Source: Desulfosporosinus sp.
Lineage (GTDB): Bacteria > Bacillota > Desulfitobacteriia > Desulfitobacteriales > Desulfitobacteriaceae
Assembly: GCA_020692355.1 (NCBI GenBank)
Contig: JAIMKP010000002.1
Coordinates: forward strand, 59,248 to 123,247
DNA length: 64,000 nt
Direction of reading: 5' to 3'
Shown: positions 17,440 through 26,798 of the stretch, piece by piece
Numbering within the stretch: position 1 is the stretch's first letter
Layout: every line of letters starts with the position of its first letter
Position numbers and translations under genes: made by a program
Notes under the pieces: model-generated
Database searches by the model: none
Seen by the model: the letters and a program-made list of their open reading frames with translations, nothing else
Told to the model about the DNA's origin: nothing

Positions 17440-18948
17440 TCAGGGCGTGGGACAAGCCCAGCATACCTTCCTTAAGGCATTCTGACATTCCCAAGGCGCA
17501 TTTGGGGTTACTGCAATCCATTCAACTTTCCTGGCGCTGAGCCCCATGGATTGTAGCTTCTCTTTTATCTCAAGGATTCTGGCTTGTGCCTGCCGATTCC
17601 CACCGTAAAGGCAGTTCCCTTCGTGACAACCCAATAGAACGACTTGCCGTGCACCGTCAGCCAAATCTTTCAGGATGGAGAGCGATGCGACATCCCCCGT
17701 ACAGGGGACCGCGATAATGTCGAGTTGATCTTTCCATTCTACGGGCAGATCCAGGCTACGCAAGGCCAGATATCCCGAATTTTCACAAGAATAAAGGCGG
17801 ATTTCTTTCCCAGTGTGTGGGTTCAAGTCTTGTGCTGGACGTGGTAGCGTAATGGCCATAGTTGAACATTCAGCCGCGCAAACCCCACAGCCCTGACAAG
17901 CTAACGGATCGATGTAAACCGTTTTTGTCTCTAAATCGAGCGTTACTGCCCGTTGAATGCAGACACGATAGCAACTCAGACACAATGAACACATTTTCGG
18001 ATCGACGCGGGCAAACCCATCAGGAATCAGAATCTCACCCGTCAAATAAGGTGCTAGTTCCCCGGCGATCGCCTGGGCCTCCAACGAAGCCTGAAGGGCA
18101 TAGGCCGAACCTTTGGCCGCACCCAAGACGTAGATACCCGCGCGGTTCGTACGAATCGGAAAATAACGGACATTATCCGCCTGCAAAAAACCCTCAGAAT
18201 CCATCTGAATTCCCGTCAATTCTGCCAAACGAGAAAACTCCGGGCTTGGCCGGAAACGTTCACCCGCAAAAAGGATTTCTGCCGTGAGCGGGATCGCTTC
18301 AAATTGGGGGAGCATCGGGTCATGAAAACTAAGGCACAGGATATTCCCCTCATCAACTACATGGAGGGGCTGAAGCAAGCGCAAAAAACGAATCCCTAAC
18401 TTCAGCCCTTGTTCGTAGAGCGCCTCGAATCCTTCCGCAGCTACCGGCAAATCATAGAAAAAGAAATAGACCTTGGAGCCCATCTCGGCAAAACGAATCG
18501 CCTCACGCACAGCGATAACTGTAAAGAAACCGCCCGACTCCTCTTCACCCAGGTAAAATGCAACCTGCTGCCCCACGGCCGGAATCCGCTGGGCATGTGT
18601 AACTGGATAAATTAAAGGGCTCACAGGCAACCCCAAGGAATAAGGAACTTCCAGGATGGGGCTCGGAGAAAGCACGATCCCTCCGCACTCCAGCCACTGA
18701 ACCCCCTGTGTCCCTTGCACTTCAATGTGAAAGTGCCCGCGCTGACCCCGAACAGAAAGTATTGTGCCTCTCGGATAGGCTCTGACCGTTTCCGCCAATG
18801 CCCAAGCATTCTCGCCGACCCAATGCACCGGATGCGCTAGCAAGGCTTGGACAGCTGCCTCAGCCCCGCTCCCTTCCCCGAACACCAAAACTGCAGGATT
18901 GACCGGGCTGAGCCAGCCAGCCTCCTGTTTGATGAGTGGAGTATGCAC
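17440..18948 (-). CDS. HdrA-like protein fused to ferredoxin and MvhD domains
   Basis: A 502-residue protein. Residues about 15-310 resemble a degenerate flavin/pyridine-nucleotide fold (VLVFGEGSGAEAAVQ, then IYVLGAAKGSAYALQASLEA as in HdrA). Two [4Fe-4S] motifs follow: CSLCLSCYRVC and CQGCGVCAAEC. The last 130 residues are an MvhD-type domain with IAVPCTGDVASLSIL and LLGCHEGNCLYGGN, which in methanogens and acetogens binds a [2Fe-2S] cluster and links hydrogenase or another donor to HdrA. I moved the start to a GTG at 18948 because AAGAGGTGATC matches the anti-Shine-Dalgarno eight bases ahead. It follows acsE and precedes the second HdrA-like gene. Confidence 0.8.
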   Translation of the reverse strand: MHTPLIKQEAGWLSPVNPAVLVFGEGSGAEAAVQALLAHPVHWVGENAWALAETVRAYPRGTILSVRGQRGHFHIEVQGTQGVQWLECGGIVLSPSPILEVPYSLGLPVSPLIYPVTHAQRIPAVGQQVAFYLGEEESGGFFTVIAVREAIRFAEMGSKVYFFFYDLPVAAEGFEALYEQGLKLGIRFLRLLQPLHVVDEGNILCLSFHDPMLPQFEAIPLTAEILFAGERFRPSPEFSRLAELTGIQMDSEGFLQADNVRYFPIRTNRAGIYVLGAAKGSAYALQASLEAQAIAGELAPYLTGEILIPDGFARVDPKMCSLCLSCYRVCIQRAVTLDLETKTVYIDPLACQGCGVCAAECSTMAITLPRPAQDLNPHTGKEIRLYSCENSGYLALRSLDLPVEWKDQLDIIAVPCTGDVASLSILKDLADGARQVVLLGCHEGNCLYGGNRQAQARILEIKEKLQSMGLSARKVEWIAVTPNAPWECQNALRKVCWACPTP

Positions 18949-19040
18949 CAGGATCACCTCTTGACTTCGGCTTTAAAACAATCCAGGGAAGAGGAATCCC
19001 CAGGGAAACTCCCTGGGGATTTACCCTGTCAACCTTAATT

Positions 19041-19162
19041 GGGGACATTCCTCCGAGCCACTCGACAGTATTTGTTGGGGACATTCCTCCGAGCCACTCG
19101 ACAGTATTCTTAATGAGGAGGTGTGTCCCCTTTCCTCTAAAGGAGGTGTGTCCCCTTTCCTC
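19041..19162. repeat. REP-like inverted-repeat element behind acsE
   Basis: Two left units beginning GGGGACATTCCTCC (19041 and 19077, a 36-bp tandem duplication) are followed by two right units of about 24 bp containing GGAGGTGTGTCCCC (from 19116 and 19142). Left and right arms are complementary (GGGGACA/TGTCCCC and CCTCC/GGAGG), so the transcript can fold into alternative hairpins. The last unit runs right up to the acsE stop codon. A related copy lies behind acsB at 24514-24592. Confidence 0.92.
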
Positions 19163-20005
<843 letters not shown>

Positions 20006-20977
20006 TTAGGCTTCTGCCACCTCTACCAGATCCGCAATATTGTGTTGTACCAGTTTCACGGCTGCAGGGTTACGCATCACCAGAATACTGGCCCCTACTT
20101 GTAGAAGGGCGGTGGCCGTCAACGTTTCCCAAAGGACACCCCGATCCGCCAATTCACCCCAGTCGGGGAATGCTTCAACTGATTCATTGGCTTCCTTAGC
20201 GCGATTAGATTCGTACCCAACCGTACAAATCATCGGCATTGAGAGCATTTTATCGTTGGCTAAAGCACCCAGGCGGGCGCGTTCCATAATGGAATATGCA
20301 TACTCAATTCCGAAACCAAGACCACCGATCATGGGATCGATGACGATCTTATTGAGTGGGAGACCCATTTCATTGATGAGAATGTTTAACTGTTTGCAGA
20401 TGTTAATATCCAAAGGAGAACGAGCGATGACATTGTGCTTATGCACCATGGCAGCTGCAGCAATCGATTTGTAGTTATCCTGTTCAGCCAGGCCTATGAG
20501 CAAGTTTTCCCCAGCCGTAGCCTCAGCGACAGCGGCCATTACTTCATTATCCTTTTCGGGGGTTTCGCAGCCGACGACAATTAAAGGTACACCCACCGCT
20601 GCCAAAACATCTTTGACGACACGAGCACAGTCTTCAGGGCTGCGATTAAATCCTTCAGGATCGGCTCCAATCAATTTAACATAAATTAAATCGGCACCGA
20701 ATTCATCCACACACTTTTTAGCCCAGGCTGCCGGGTTATCCAAAACATCGCCGAATTGGGCCTTGATCGCCTCATTCCAGGGTGGAACGATATCCGTCAC
20801 CTCCATGGCGATGACAGGGCGATGGACAACTTTGCCCTCAAAATGCAAGAATGGAAGTAAATTATCTCCACCAACCACTACAACAGAGTCACGGGTACCT
20901 CCCTGCTCCGCTGTGGCCCCCAAGGTGACTTCTCCAACTTTGCTAGGAAACCTTTCTTTAACAAGGGTTACGGGCAT
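20006..20977 (-). CDS. acsD: Corrinoid/iron-sulfur protein small subunit
   Basis: A 323-residue TIM-barrel subunit of the corrinoid/iron-sulfur protein (CFeSP). The start [17 protein letters not shown], the [13 protein letters not shown] block, [17 protein letters not shown] and [20 protein letters not shown] are hallmarks of the family. With AcsC it holds the cobalamin that carries the methyl group from AcsE to acetyl-CoA synthase. The ATG has AAAGGAG seven bases upstream. It lies between the activator acsV and the methyltransferase acsE. Confidence 0.95.
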   Translation of the reverse strand: MPVTLVKERFPSKVGEVTLGATAEQGGTRDSVVVVGGDNLLPFLHFEGKVVHRPVIAMEVTDIVPPWNEAIKAQFGDVLDNPAAWAKKCVDEFGADLIYVKLIGADPEGFNRSPEDCARVVKDVLAAVGVPLIVVGCETPEKDNEVMAAVAEATAGENLLIGLAEQDNYKSIAAAAMVHKHNVIARSPLDINICKQLNILINEMGLPLNKIVIDPMIGGLGFGIEYAYSIMERARLGALANDKMLSMPMICTVGYESNRAKEANESVEAFPDWGELADRGVLWETLTATALLQVGASILVMRNPAAVKLVQHNIADLVEVAEA

Positions 20978-21068
20978 GAATTTCTCTCCTTTCTCGTTGA
21001 AAGACTACGGCAAAACGCTCCCTTACCTCCCGGATACCCGATAGTAGCGAACGCGTCTGCCCCTAGAA

Positions 21069-22982
21069 TCAGACTCCAACCGATGGAAACAATGACAAAT
21101 CTGTATGCGGCAGAAAGAGCGCTGAAACAAATTCATCCATAAAGGTTGTGCCCACTGAAAGTTCGATATAGGTCATTTTTCTTCCCAACTCAGCGGCTTC
21201 TCGCCAAGCGTTCTGCGATAGTAAGGCTAGTCTTGCACCTTTGACAGATGAGTTACCGATAAACTCATACTTTTCCGGAGGAAGATCCGGCAGAAGCCCG
21301 ATCTCAACCGAGTCGTGCACATTGAGATAGTTGCCAAAGCCTCCCGCGATCATAATCCGGTTGATCATGTCCACATCCACAGCGACCATTGTCAGCAGTG
21401 AACGGATACCCGCATAAATCGCTCCTTTAGCCCGAATGAGATTTTTCACATCATTTTCGGTGATGACCACATCTTTTTCCCCTCCGGCTTGCTGAGCCCA
21501 AGCCAAGACAAATTCCTTGTCATCCGGAGTGGCACGTAGACGTTCCGAATGTGATGCATGTTCCATCTGGAAGTTACCGGCACGGTCAATGATCCCCGCC
21601 TCGCGCAGCTTAGCCAAACCGTCTACGAGTCCGGAACCACAGATACCTACGGGGAGAATACCGCCGACCACTTTCAGGGAAACATCGAGTGTCTCGCGGT
21701 CAATGTTCACTCGTTCGATAGCCCCCGGCATGGCCCGCATACCAAACAGAATTCCTCCACCTTCAAAACATGGTCCTGCAGAACAAGCGCAAGAAACCAA
21801 CCAGTCCTGGTTACCCAAAACGATTTCGCCGTTCGTACCAATGTCGATAAACAGAGTGATATCCTCCCCATTAGCCATATCGGTAACCATCGTACCTGAC
21901 ACGATGTCGCCACCCACATAACTAGCCACTGAGGGAAAGGAGTGTACCAAAGCCTCCGGCAAAATATGCACCCCAACTTCTTTAGCCGGAACGGAGGGCA
22001 CAGCGTTCATCGTAGGGATATACGGTTCAAGGCGAACATACCTGGGATCAATTCCCAAGAAGAGTTGGGTCATCGTCGTATTGCCGGCAGCAACCGCAAC
22101 ACAGAGATCCTGGGCTTGCAACCCCTGACGGTCAAGTATCTTATCTGTTAATTCATTGATCGTATCCACAACCGCTTTGCGAATCTCCGGCAGGTTTTCT
22201 GGGGCGTCCACGGCATAAACAATTCGAGCGATCACGTCGTCGCCAAATTTAGCCTGCTTGTTATAAGTCCCTTGCCGATCCAGGATCTGGCCGGAGGACA
22301 AGTCTACTAAATAGACAACAACAGTCGTTGTTCCGATGTCTATAGCCAGGCCATACGGTGGACGCTCATTGCTCTTCTCGACCCGAGTGACCGTATACCC
22401 ATTTTCTAAATCCGTTAACGTCACTGAAACATCCCATTCGGCTTGCCGAAGTGACTCAGGAAGCGTCTGGAGAATAGACAAGGGAATATCAATCGGCTTG
22501 GAGCTCATTGACAAAACTCGCCGCAATTCCAATTGCAACCGGGCCCAGTCACTGGCATTCTCAGTCAAAGTAGGTTCAGTCAACTGAATGTGTACCTTGG
22601 TAGCGAGTGGATGCAGACCGAACTTTTCCAATAGATCCTGCTCGGTCTCCTTGAGCAGACCTTTCTGAACATCTCCCATGAGAACCTGGTGCTCCTGGAG
22701 CCTGGACTCCGGCGGAACCTCAAGCGTCACATCACCATAAACAAAGGTCTGACAGCTCAGCCGCACACCGTTGGCAATCTCCTCCTGAGTCAGTCGGCCA
22801 GTGCCTTTTACTTCAGGATGCCCGCTTAACACGGTTACCTTGCAAGCACCACAACTCCCTTTGCCACCACATCCTGATTTAATGTAGATCCCAGCTTGGG
22901 CTGCCGCTTTGACCAAGGATGTTCCTTCTTTGACCTCAATCGTGCGGTTTTCTGGCATAAACTTTACTAGGCATGAGGCCAT
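21069..22982 (-). CDS. acsV: Reductive activator of the corrinoid/iron-sulfur protein (RACo)
   Basis: A 637-residue protein. The N-terminal [2Fe-2S] ferredoxin domain has CGGKGSCGACKV with a later Cys in RLSCQTF (about 35-75). A linker and middle domain lead to a large ASKHA ATPase domain with GLAIDIGTTTVVVYLVDL (phosphate 1), LFIDIGTNGEIVLG and an adenosine motif IMIAGGFGNYLNV. RACo uses ATP to drive one electron onto inactive Co(II) of CFeSP and so restores Co(I). I take the ATG at 22982; an in-frame GTG three codons earlier is also possible behind GAGGAA. Its location between acsC and acsD matches other acetogenic and sulfate-reducing Firmicutes. Confidence 0.92.
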   Translation of the reverse strand: MASCLVKFMPENRTIEVKEGTSLVKAAAQAGIYIKSGCGGKGSCGACKVTVLSGHPEVKGTGRLTQEEIANGVRLSCQTFVYGDVTLEVPPESRLQEHQVLMGDVQKGLLKETEQDLLEKFGLHPLATKVHIQLTEPTLTENASDWARLQLELRRVLSMSSKPIDIPLSILQTLPESLRQAEWDVSVTLTDLENGYTVTRVEKSNERPPYGLAIDIGTTTVVVYLVDLSSGQILDRQGTYNKQAKFGDDVIARIVYAVDAPENLPEIRKAVVDTINELTDKILDRQGLQAQDLCVAVAAGNTTMTQLFLGIDPRYVRLEPYIPTMNAVPSVPAKEVGVHILPEALVHSFPSVASYVGGDIVSGTMVTDMANGEDITLFIDIGTNGEIVLGNQDWLVSCACSAGPCFEGGGILFGMRAMPGAIERVNIDRETLDVSLKVVGGILPVGICGSGLVDGLAKLREAGIIDRAGNFQMEHASHSERLRATPDDKEFVLAWAQQAGGEKDVVITENDVKNLIRAKGAIYAGIRSLLTMVAVDVDMINRIMIAGGFGNYLNVHDSVEIGLLPDLPPEKYEFIGNSSVKGARLALLSQNAWREAAELGRKMTYIELSVGTTFMDEFVSALFLPHTDLSLFPSVGV

Positions 22983-23092
22983 GGTCGTCACTTCCTCGTT
23001 CTCTAATCCCTCGTGAGTCAGTCCTTACTCACTGTTCTTAATATTTTTGTTGTCAGGTATCCACTATCGAGCCTCTCGGCGTCTGGCGTAGC

Positions 23093-24421
23093 CTAGAGGG
23101 ACAGGGAGCGGGCAAATGAGACGATACCACTGGATTCCCGCGGTCCAACAATGACTTTCCAGCCGGATTTCTCCTGCAATTTGCCGGAGATGACCGCCAC
23201 ATAACCTGGAATAATCACATTGCGATGCTTAACCTTGTCCACCACACCGCAGTTAAGGAGAGCCTCTGCAATCTTTTCAGGCTCATATTTACCAGCCGCA
23301 TATGCCGTAAGGACAGACGTTCCGTCCGTTTCCACGGGTAGAATATAGCTGGGAATCTTGCTCGCCTCTACCTCTCCTTCGACACTGTAATAGGTGAGAG
23401 AGAAGTTCGTCGTAACATAGACAGGCGAATTTTCATTGACATCGCCCACTGCATGGAGAGTCGGCTCCACCTGAATTGGCTTCTGCGGATCGGTGTAAAT
23501 ATTTTGTCTCAAAGTAAGCAGCGGGAGCACTTGACCTTTCTTGCTGGCTTTCAAAACGAGCGCGCTGGCATACTTCGTGACATAAATGGACGCCTCAGCA
23601 ATTTCGTCGAGTGGCTCATTTTTGGTCGTAAAGGCTACAACCGGATACCCAAAAGGACGAAACTTCTTTTTAATAGCTAGGCGGCGCAGATGGGTTAAAT
23701 TAGCCAAGGTCTCAACTGGTTTCCGGGAGCCGGGATCCAACACAAATTCTTTATAACCAAGGGCTTGCGCTTTTTCGACCAAATCATTTAAAGCATCCAA
23801 CCCATTGGCCTTCAGAATGACAGGGAGAGCTTGTTCTTTAGCTAAGGCAACAACCGTTTCATAGTTTTCCTCTGTCGCGGAACCTATTAACGGTTTACGT
23901 GCGGCCACCGGGGGCACTGCTGATTGTAACGCTTCTACCTTGTCGCTTAAAATAACCAGACTTTTCTCTGTAGCGGCAGCAACCTTCTGCACGACTTGGG
24001 CAAAACGTGCCGCATCGCCGGACTCATTAACAATCGCAATTCCATCCATGGAATAGTGTAACCCAACGCGGTCAAATTCCAATCCATTGACTTCCTCAAC
24101 TTTGGCGGAGATGTCGGCATCACTCCACACATCAGATACGTGAACTAAAATCGTAGTCGGATGATAGAACGTTTTGTCATGCCGGAAAAGCACCGTTTCG
24201 TCTCCAAGAACCGATCCATTACCGAATTTGATTGCTCTGATCGGAGGAGCGGCGGCTGAGTCCAAAGCCTCGCGGGCTGCATCTGACACATAAGGGCAAC
24301 TATCCAGTGCACCTTTGCCAGCCGCCAAAGCCATGGCAAAAGCCAGACAAGTCGGCGTACCACATTCTCCGCAGTTCTTTTTTGGCAGCTGTTTATAGAT
24401 CTCCAAACCAGTTAAACCCAT
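23093..24421 (-). CDS. acsC: Corrinoid/iron-sulfur protein large subunit
   Basis: A 442-residue subunit. The N-terminal [4Fe-4S] module reads GLEIYKQLPKKNCGECGTPT with CLAFAM and a later Cys in SCPYV, the CFeSP Fes domain. A TIM barrel follows (about 95-320), and the C-terminal part (about 330-442) is the corrinoid-binding Rossmann-like domain with LTAYAAGKYEPEKIAEAL and the base-off cap. It carries the methyl group to AcsB and is reactivated by AcsV. The ATG has AAAGGGG upstream. The 178-bp gap to acsB, unusually large for this operon, is filled by a REP-like repeat. Confidence 0.94.
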   Translation of the reverse strand: MGLTGLEIYKQLPKKNCGECGTPTCLAFAMALAAGKGALDSCPYVSDAAREALDSAAAPPIRAIKFGNGSVLGDETVLFRHDKTFYHPTTILVHVSDVWSDADISAKVEEVNGLEFDRVGLHYSMDGIAIVNESGDAARFAQVVQKVAAATEKSLVILSDKVEALQSAVPPVAARKPLIGSATEENYETVVALAKEQALPVILKANGLDALNDLVEKAQALGYKEFVLDPGSRKPVETLANLTHLRRLAIKKKFRPFGYPVVAFTTKNEPLDEIAEASIYVTKYASALVLKASKKGQVLPLLTLRQNIYTDPQKPIQVEPTLHAVGDVNENSPVYVTTNFSLTYYSVEGEVEASKIPSYILPVETDGTSVLTAYAAGKYEPEKIAEALLNCGVVDKVKHRNVIIPGYVAVISGKLQEKSGWKVIVGPRESSGIVSFARSLSL

Positions 24422-24513
24422 ACTGTAACCCCTTTCTAAACTAGGATGTGTTGTTGGAAGTCGGTCTGCCGAATGAACTTGGGCAGACCGACAAACTTTT
24501 CAATGCCTTTTAT

Positions 24514-24592
24514 GGGGACATTCCTCCGAACCACTTGACAGTATTCTTAATGAGGAGGTGTGTCCCCTTTCCTCTAAAGGAGGTGTGTCCCC
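24514..24592. repeat. REP-like inverted-repeat element behind acsB
   Basis: One left unit GGGGACATTCCTCC (24514) and two right units with GGAGGTGTGTCCCC, in the same order as behind acsE. Over the shared part (left unit through second right unit) it differs from the 19077-19156 copy at only a few bases. The first base of the acsB stop codon lies eight bases beyond it. Confidence 0.92.
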
Positions 24593-24599
24593 TGACCTT

Positions 24600-26780
24600 T
24601 TACATCAAAGGATCGAGCCCAAAGCAAGGATGTCCTTTTTCCTCAAGGAATGGAACGATCTCCTCAGCTCTGGTGCCGACGGTTTCGTCCGCAATCTTGT
24701 CAATGAAATCTTCCCCAAGCCCTTCGTCAATCGAACGCTGGACAAAGTCCTCACGCAAGAACTCCTTCAGTTCTTTCGGCATCCAGACGATGCGGGCAAT
24801 CCCGCCATCGGCAGGGATAAACTTCTTGCTCACAAGATAGGTACGGCCAATACCCATAAATCCGGGTGTCTGCAGACCACCGCCGACCATGCCTGCTATT
24901 GTAGAGAACGTCATCCCCACGGGAGTCATGCCACTGTGCTCCCGAGTCGTAATCATGACGCCGTTAGCTTCCGGCACCACCGCCATAATTGCTTCAAAAC
25001 AACCACAGGAGGTCATCGGCTTATCCATCAAAGTATAGAGGTTAACCTCCTCCAACGTATTGTTGGACGCCGGCCGCAAATATTCGTTGCAGCTTTGCCA
25101 CATCCCGCGGATGGGATCAATGGCTTCGCCTTTCCTAATCGGCTGGTTCGGTCCAGTCGGCGTAATTTCAAAGGCTGCTTTGGCATCCAGCCAGCTCACA
25201 GCACCGCACAAACCAACGCGTTCCGGCGTCACGATGCACACATGGTTCGGAGCGAAGGACTGACAGAGCAGACAGGAATAAAACTCCTCCACTGAATCAT
25301 CCGTTAAAGTTTTCATCCGAGCATCACGAGCCCGATAGCGTTCACGCGCTTTAACAATGTTTTCTTCCACCAAGGCCTGATCTGTGATGATGGTCACCTG
25401 AACCCGGTCCACGATCGCCGGGAATTCCTCGCGGAATTTGGCCATGAGGATCTCTCCGATGTGCTTCATTAAAAAGCCCTTGGCGCGGGCGTCCTTGGAA
25501 ATACGCACCCAGCACAAATCTCGCTGAGCCACGTGCCAAATGCCTTCGCCATAGTTCGTAAAGTAGTGGATACGCCGCTCCAACACGCCTTCAAAGTCAG
25601 CTTGCATTTTGCGTCCATAGATGTCCACCATGATTCCCAAAGGCAATTTTGTGCCATCAGGCACGGTGTCAATTTCCGGTCCTATAACCTTGATTTGGCC
25701 GTCTTTGACCTCATCCGGCCCGACCATGTGCACTAATTCAAACGCCGTCGTACGACCGCCGCCAAACTCGACATAGGTGTCACCTTTGCGGATGGTCTCC
25801 CCTTCAAAAGCCGGCCCAAAGTTGACCGGAATCGGCACTTCAATGTTGGTCAGCTTGATACCCCGTACTTCCATCGCCAGCGGAACAAGCTTCTCATAGT
25901 CCGGTTCTGAAATATACCAATCGGGAATTTGCATTTCTTCACTGAGTTCCTGGTCCGTGAGAACCGGGAAACCCATGAAGATAGCACCCATGCTGGCTGC
26001 CAACTTCACATCATCCAGTTCGCCGAGGTTCAGGACAAAAGCCCGGACACGGCGCCTCTGATAATCGCGGTGTTCTTCGCGTCTGCCGGCGGGAATACCA
26101 CCGAAAGCTAAGCCAGCACGGAAAGCATAGTTGACAGCGTGGATCACCTGGGTGAAATTGCCTAACGCAAAGGCGGCATAATCAATACCCAGCTTGGCGT
26201 TCTCTTCCAGCAGTTGTTCGATAATTTCGTCGCAGAGGAAAATCATAAAGCCTTTGCCCATGAGTTCATCCAGCAACTTTTTCGCGGCTTTGGAATCCTT
26301 GGCACGACCTAAAATAACAGCCACTCCCGGGATCGTCCAGTCCACCATCTTAATCCCGTACTTCCGGACGACCGGATCGCCAAGAAAACCGGTCCAAGGC
26401 TCAACCTTGGGCTCATCTTCTTCGAGATAGTGGATCGTTTCAATGACCTCAGCAGCATAGAGGACTGACTCTCCCCACAGCCTCGCATTTTCAAATGTCC
26501 GCTCGGTGCGCACCTGATTACGCATACGGTTCAGTATGGGTACCAGTTCACCTAAGGTTGTCACCTTTTCTCCCGAGAGCGAGGTAATAACCGGAAGATG
26601 GTAAGCGGTGTCCGGATATCCTATCATCTGCTTGGCCCCATGCTCCTTAATTGCCTTGTTCAATAGAATTTCCGCATAAGATAAGGCGATTACGGTTCCG
26701 TCATACGCTCTGCGAAAAAGTTTCGTTCCTTGCTTGCTGGGGTCTTTGATTGCGCCTTCATAGATTTGTTCCATAGACAT
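24600..26780 (-). CDS. acsB: Acetyl-CoA synthase (CODH/ACS alpha subunit)
   Basis: A 726-residue enzyme, the usual bacterial length of about 730. The N-terminal domain contacts CODH, the middle domain binds CoA, and the C-terminal domain holds the A-cluster. The A-cluster cysteines are visible in SCLLCQSFAPNHVCIVTPER with the following GLCGAVSWLDAKAAFEI, and in SCGCFEAIMAV; the CGC segment coordinates the distal nickel. It condenses a methyl group from CFeSP, CO from the CODH tunnel and CoA into acetyl-CoA. The ATG follows AGGAGG by nine bases. It lies 18 bases behind acsA, and the full-length N-terminal domain is present, so it is the bacterial form rather than the archaeal beta subunit. Confidence 0.96.
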   Translation of the reverse strand: MSMEQIYEGAIKDPSKQGTKLFRRAYDGTVIALSYAEILLNKAIKEHGAKQMIGYPDTAYHLPVITSLSGEKVTTLGELVPILNRMRNQVRTERTFENARLWGESVLYAAEVIETIHYLEEDEPKVEPWTGFLGDPVVRKYGIKMVDWTIPGVAVILGRAKDSKAAKKLLDELMGKGFMIFLCDEIIEQLLEENAKLGIDYAAFALGNFTQVIHAVNYAFRAGLAFGGIPAGRREEHRDYQRRRVRAFVLNLGELDDVKLAASMGAIFMGFPVLTDQELSEEMQIPDWYISEPDYEKLVPLAMEVRGIKLTNIEVPIPVNFGPAFEGETIRKGDTYVEFGGGRTTAFELVHMVGPDEVKDGQIKVIGPEIDTVPDGTKLPLGIMVDIYGRKMQADFEGVLERRIHYFTNYGEGIWHVAQRDLCWVRISKDARAKGFLMKHIGEILMAKFREEFPAIVDRVQVTIITDQALVEENIVKARERYRARDARMKTLTDDSVEEFYSCLLCQSFAPNHVCIVTPERVGLCGAVSWLDAKAAFEITPTGPNQPIRKGEAIDPIRGMWQSCNEYLRPASNNTLEEVNLYTLMDKPMTSCGCFEAIMAVVPEANGVMITTREHSGMTPVGMTFSTIAGMVGGGLQTPGFMGIGRTYLVSKKFIPADGGIARIVWMPKELKEFLREDFVQRSIDEGLGEDFIDKIADETVGTRAEEIVPFLEEKGHPCFGLDPLM

Positions 26781-26798
26781 TATACCATTCCTCCTTTC

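Noticed and set aside
19041..19162. Short repeats that might be a CRISPR array
   Set aside because: Units are directly adjacent or unequally spaced, no unique spacers of constant length, no cas genes; the arms are complementary as in REP elements.
21517..21921. A 134-residue plus-strand frame
   Set aside because: Antisense to acsV with no ribosome site and no recognisable protein features.
24558..25295. A 245-residue frame on the plus strand
   Set aside because: It lies antisense to acsB, has no ribosome site and starts inside the REP-like repeat; it is a shadow of acsB codon usage.
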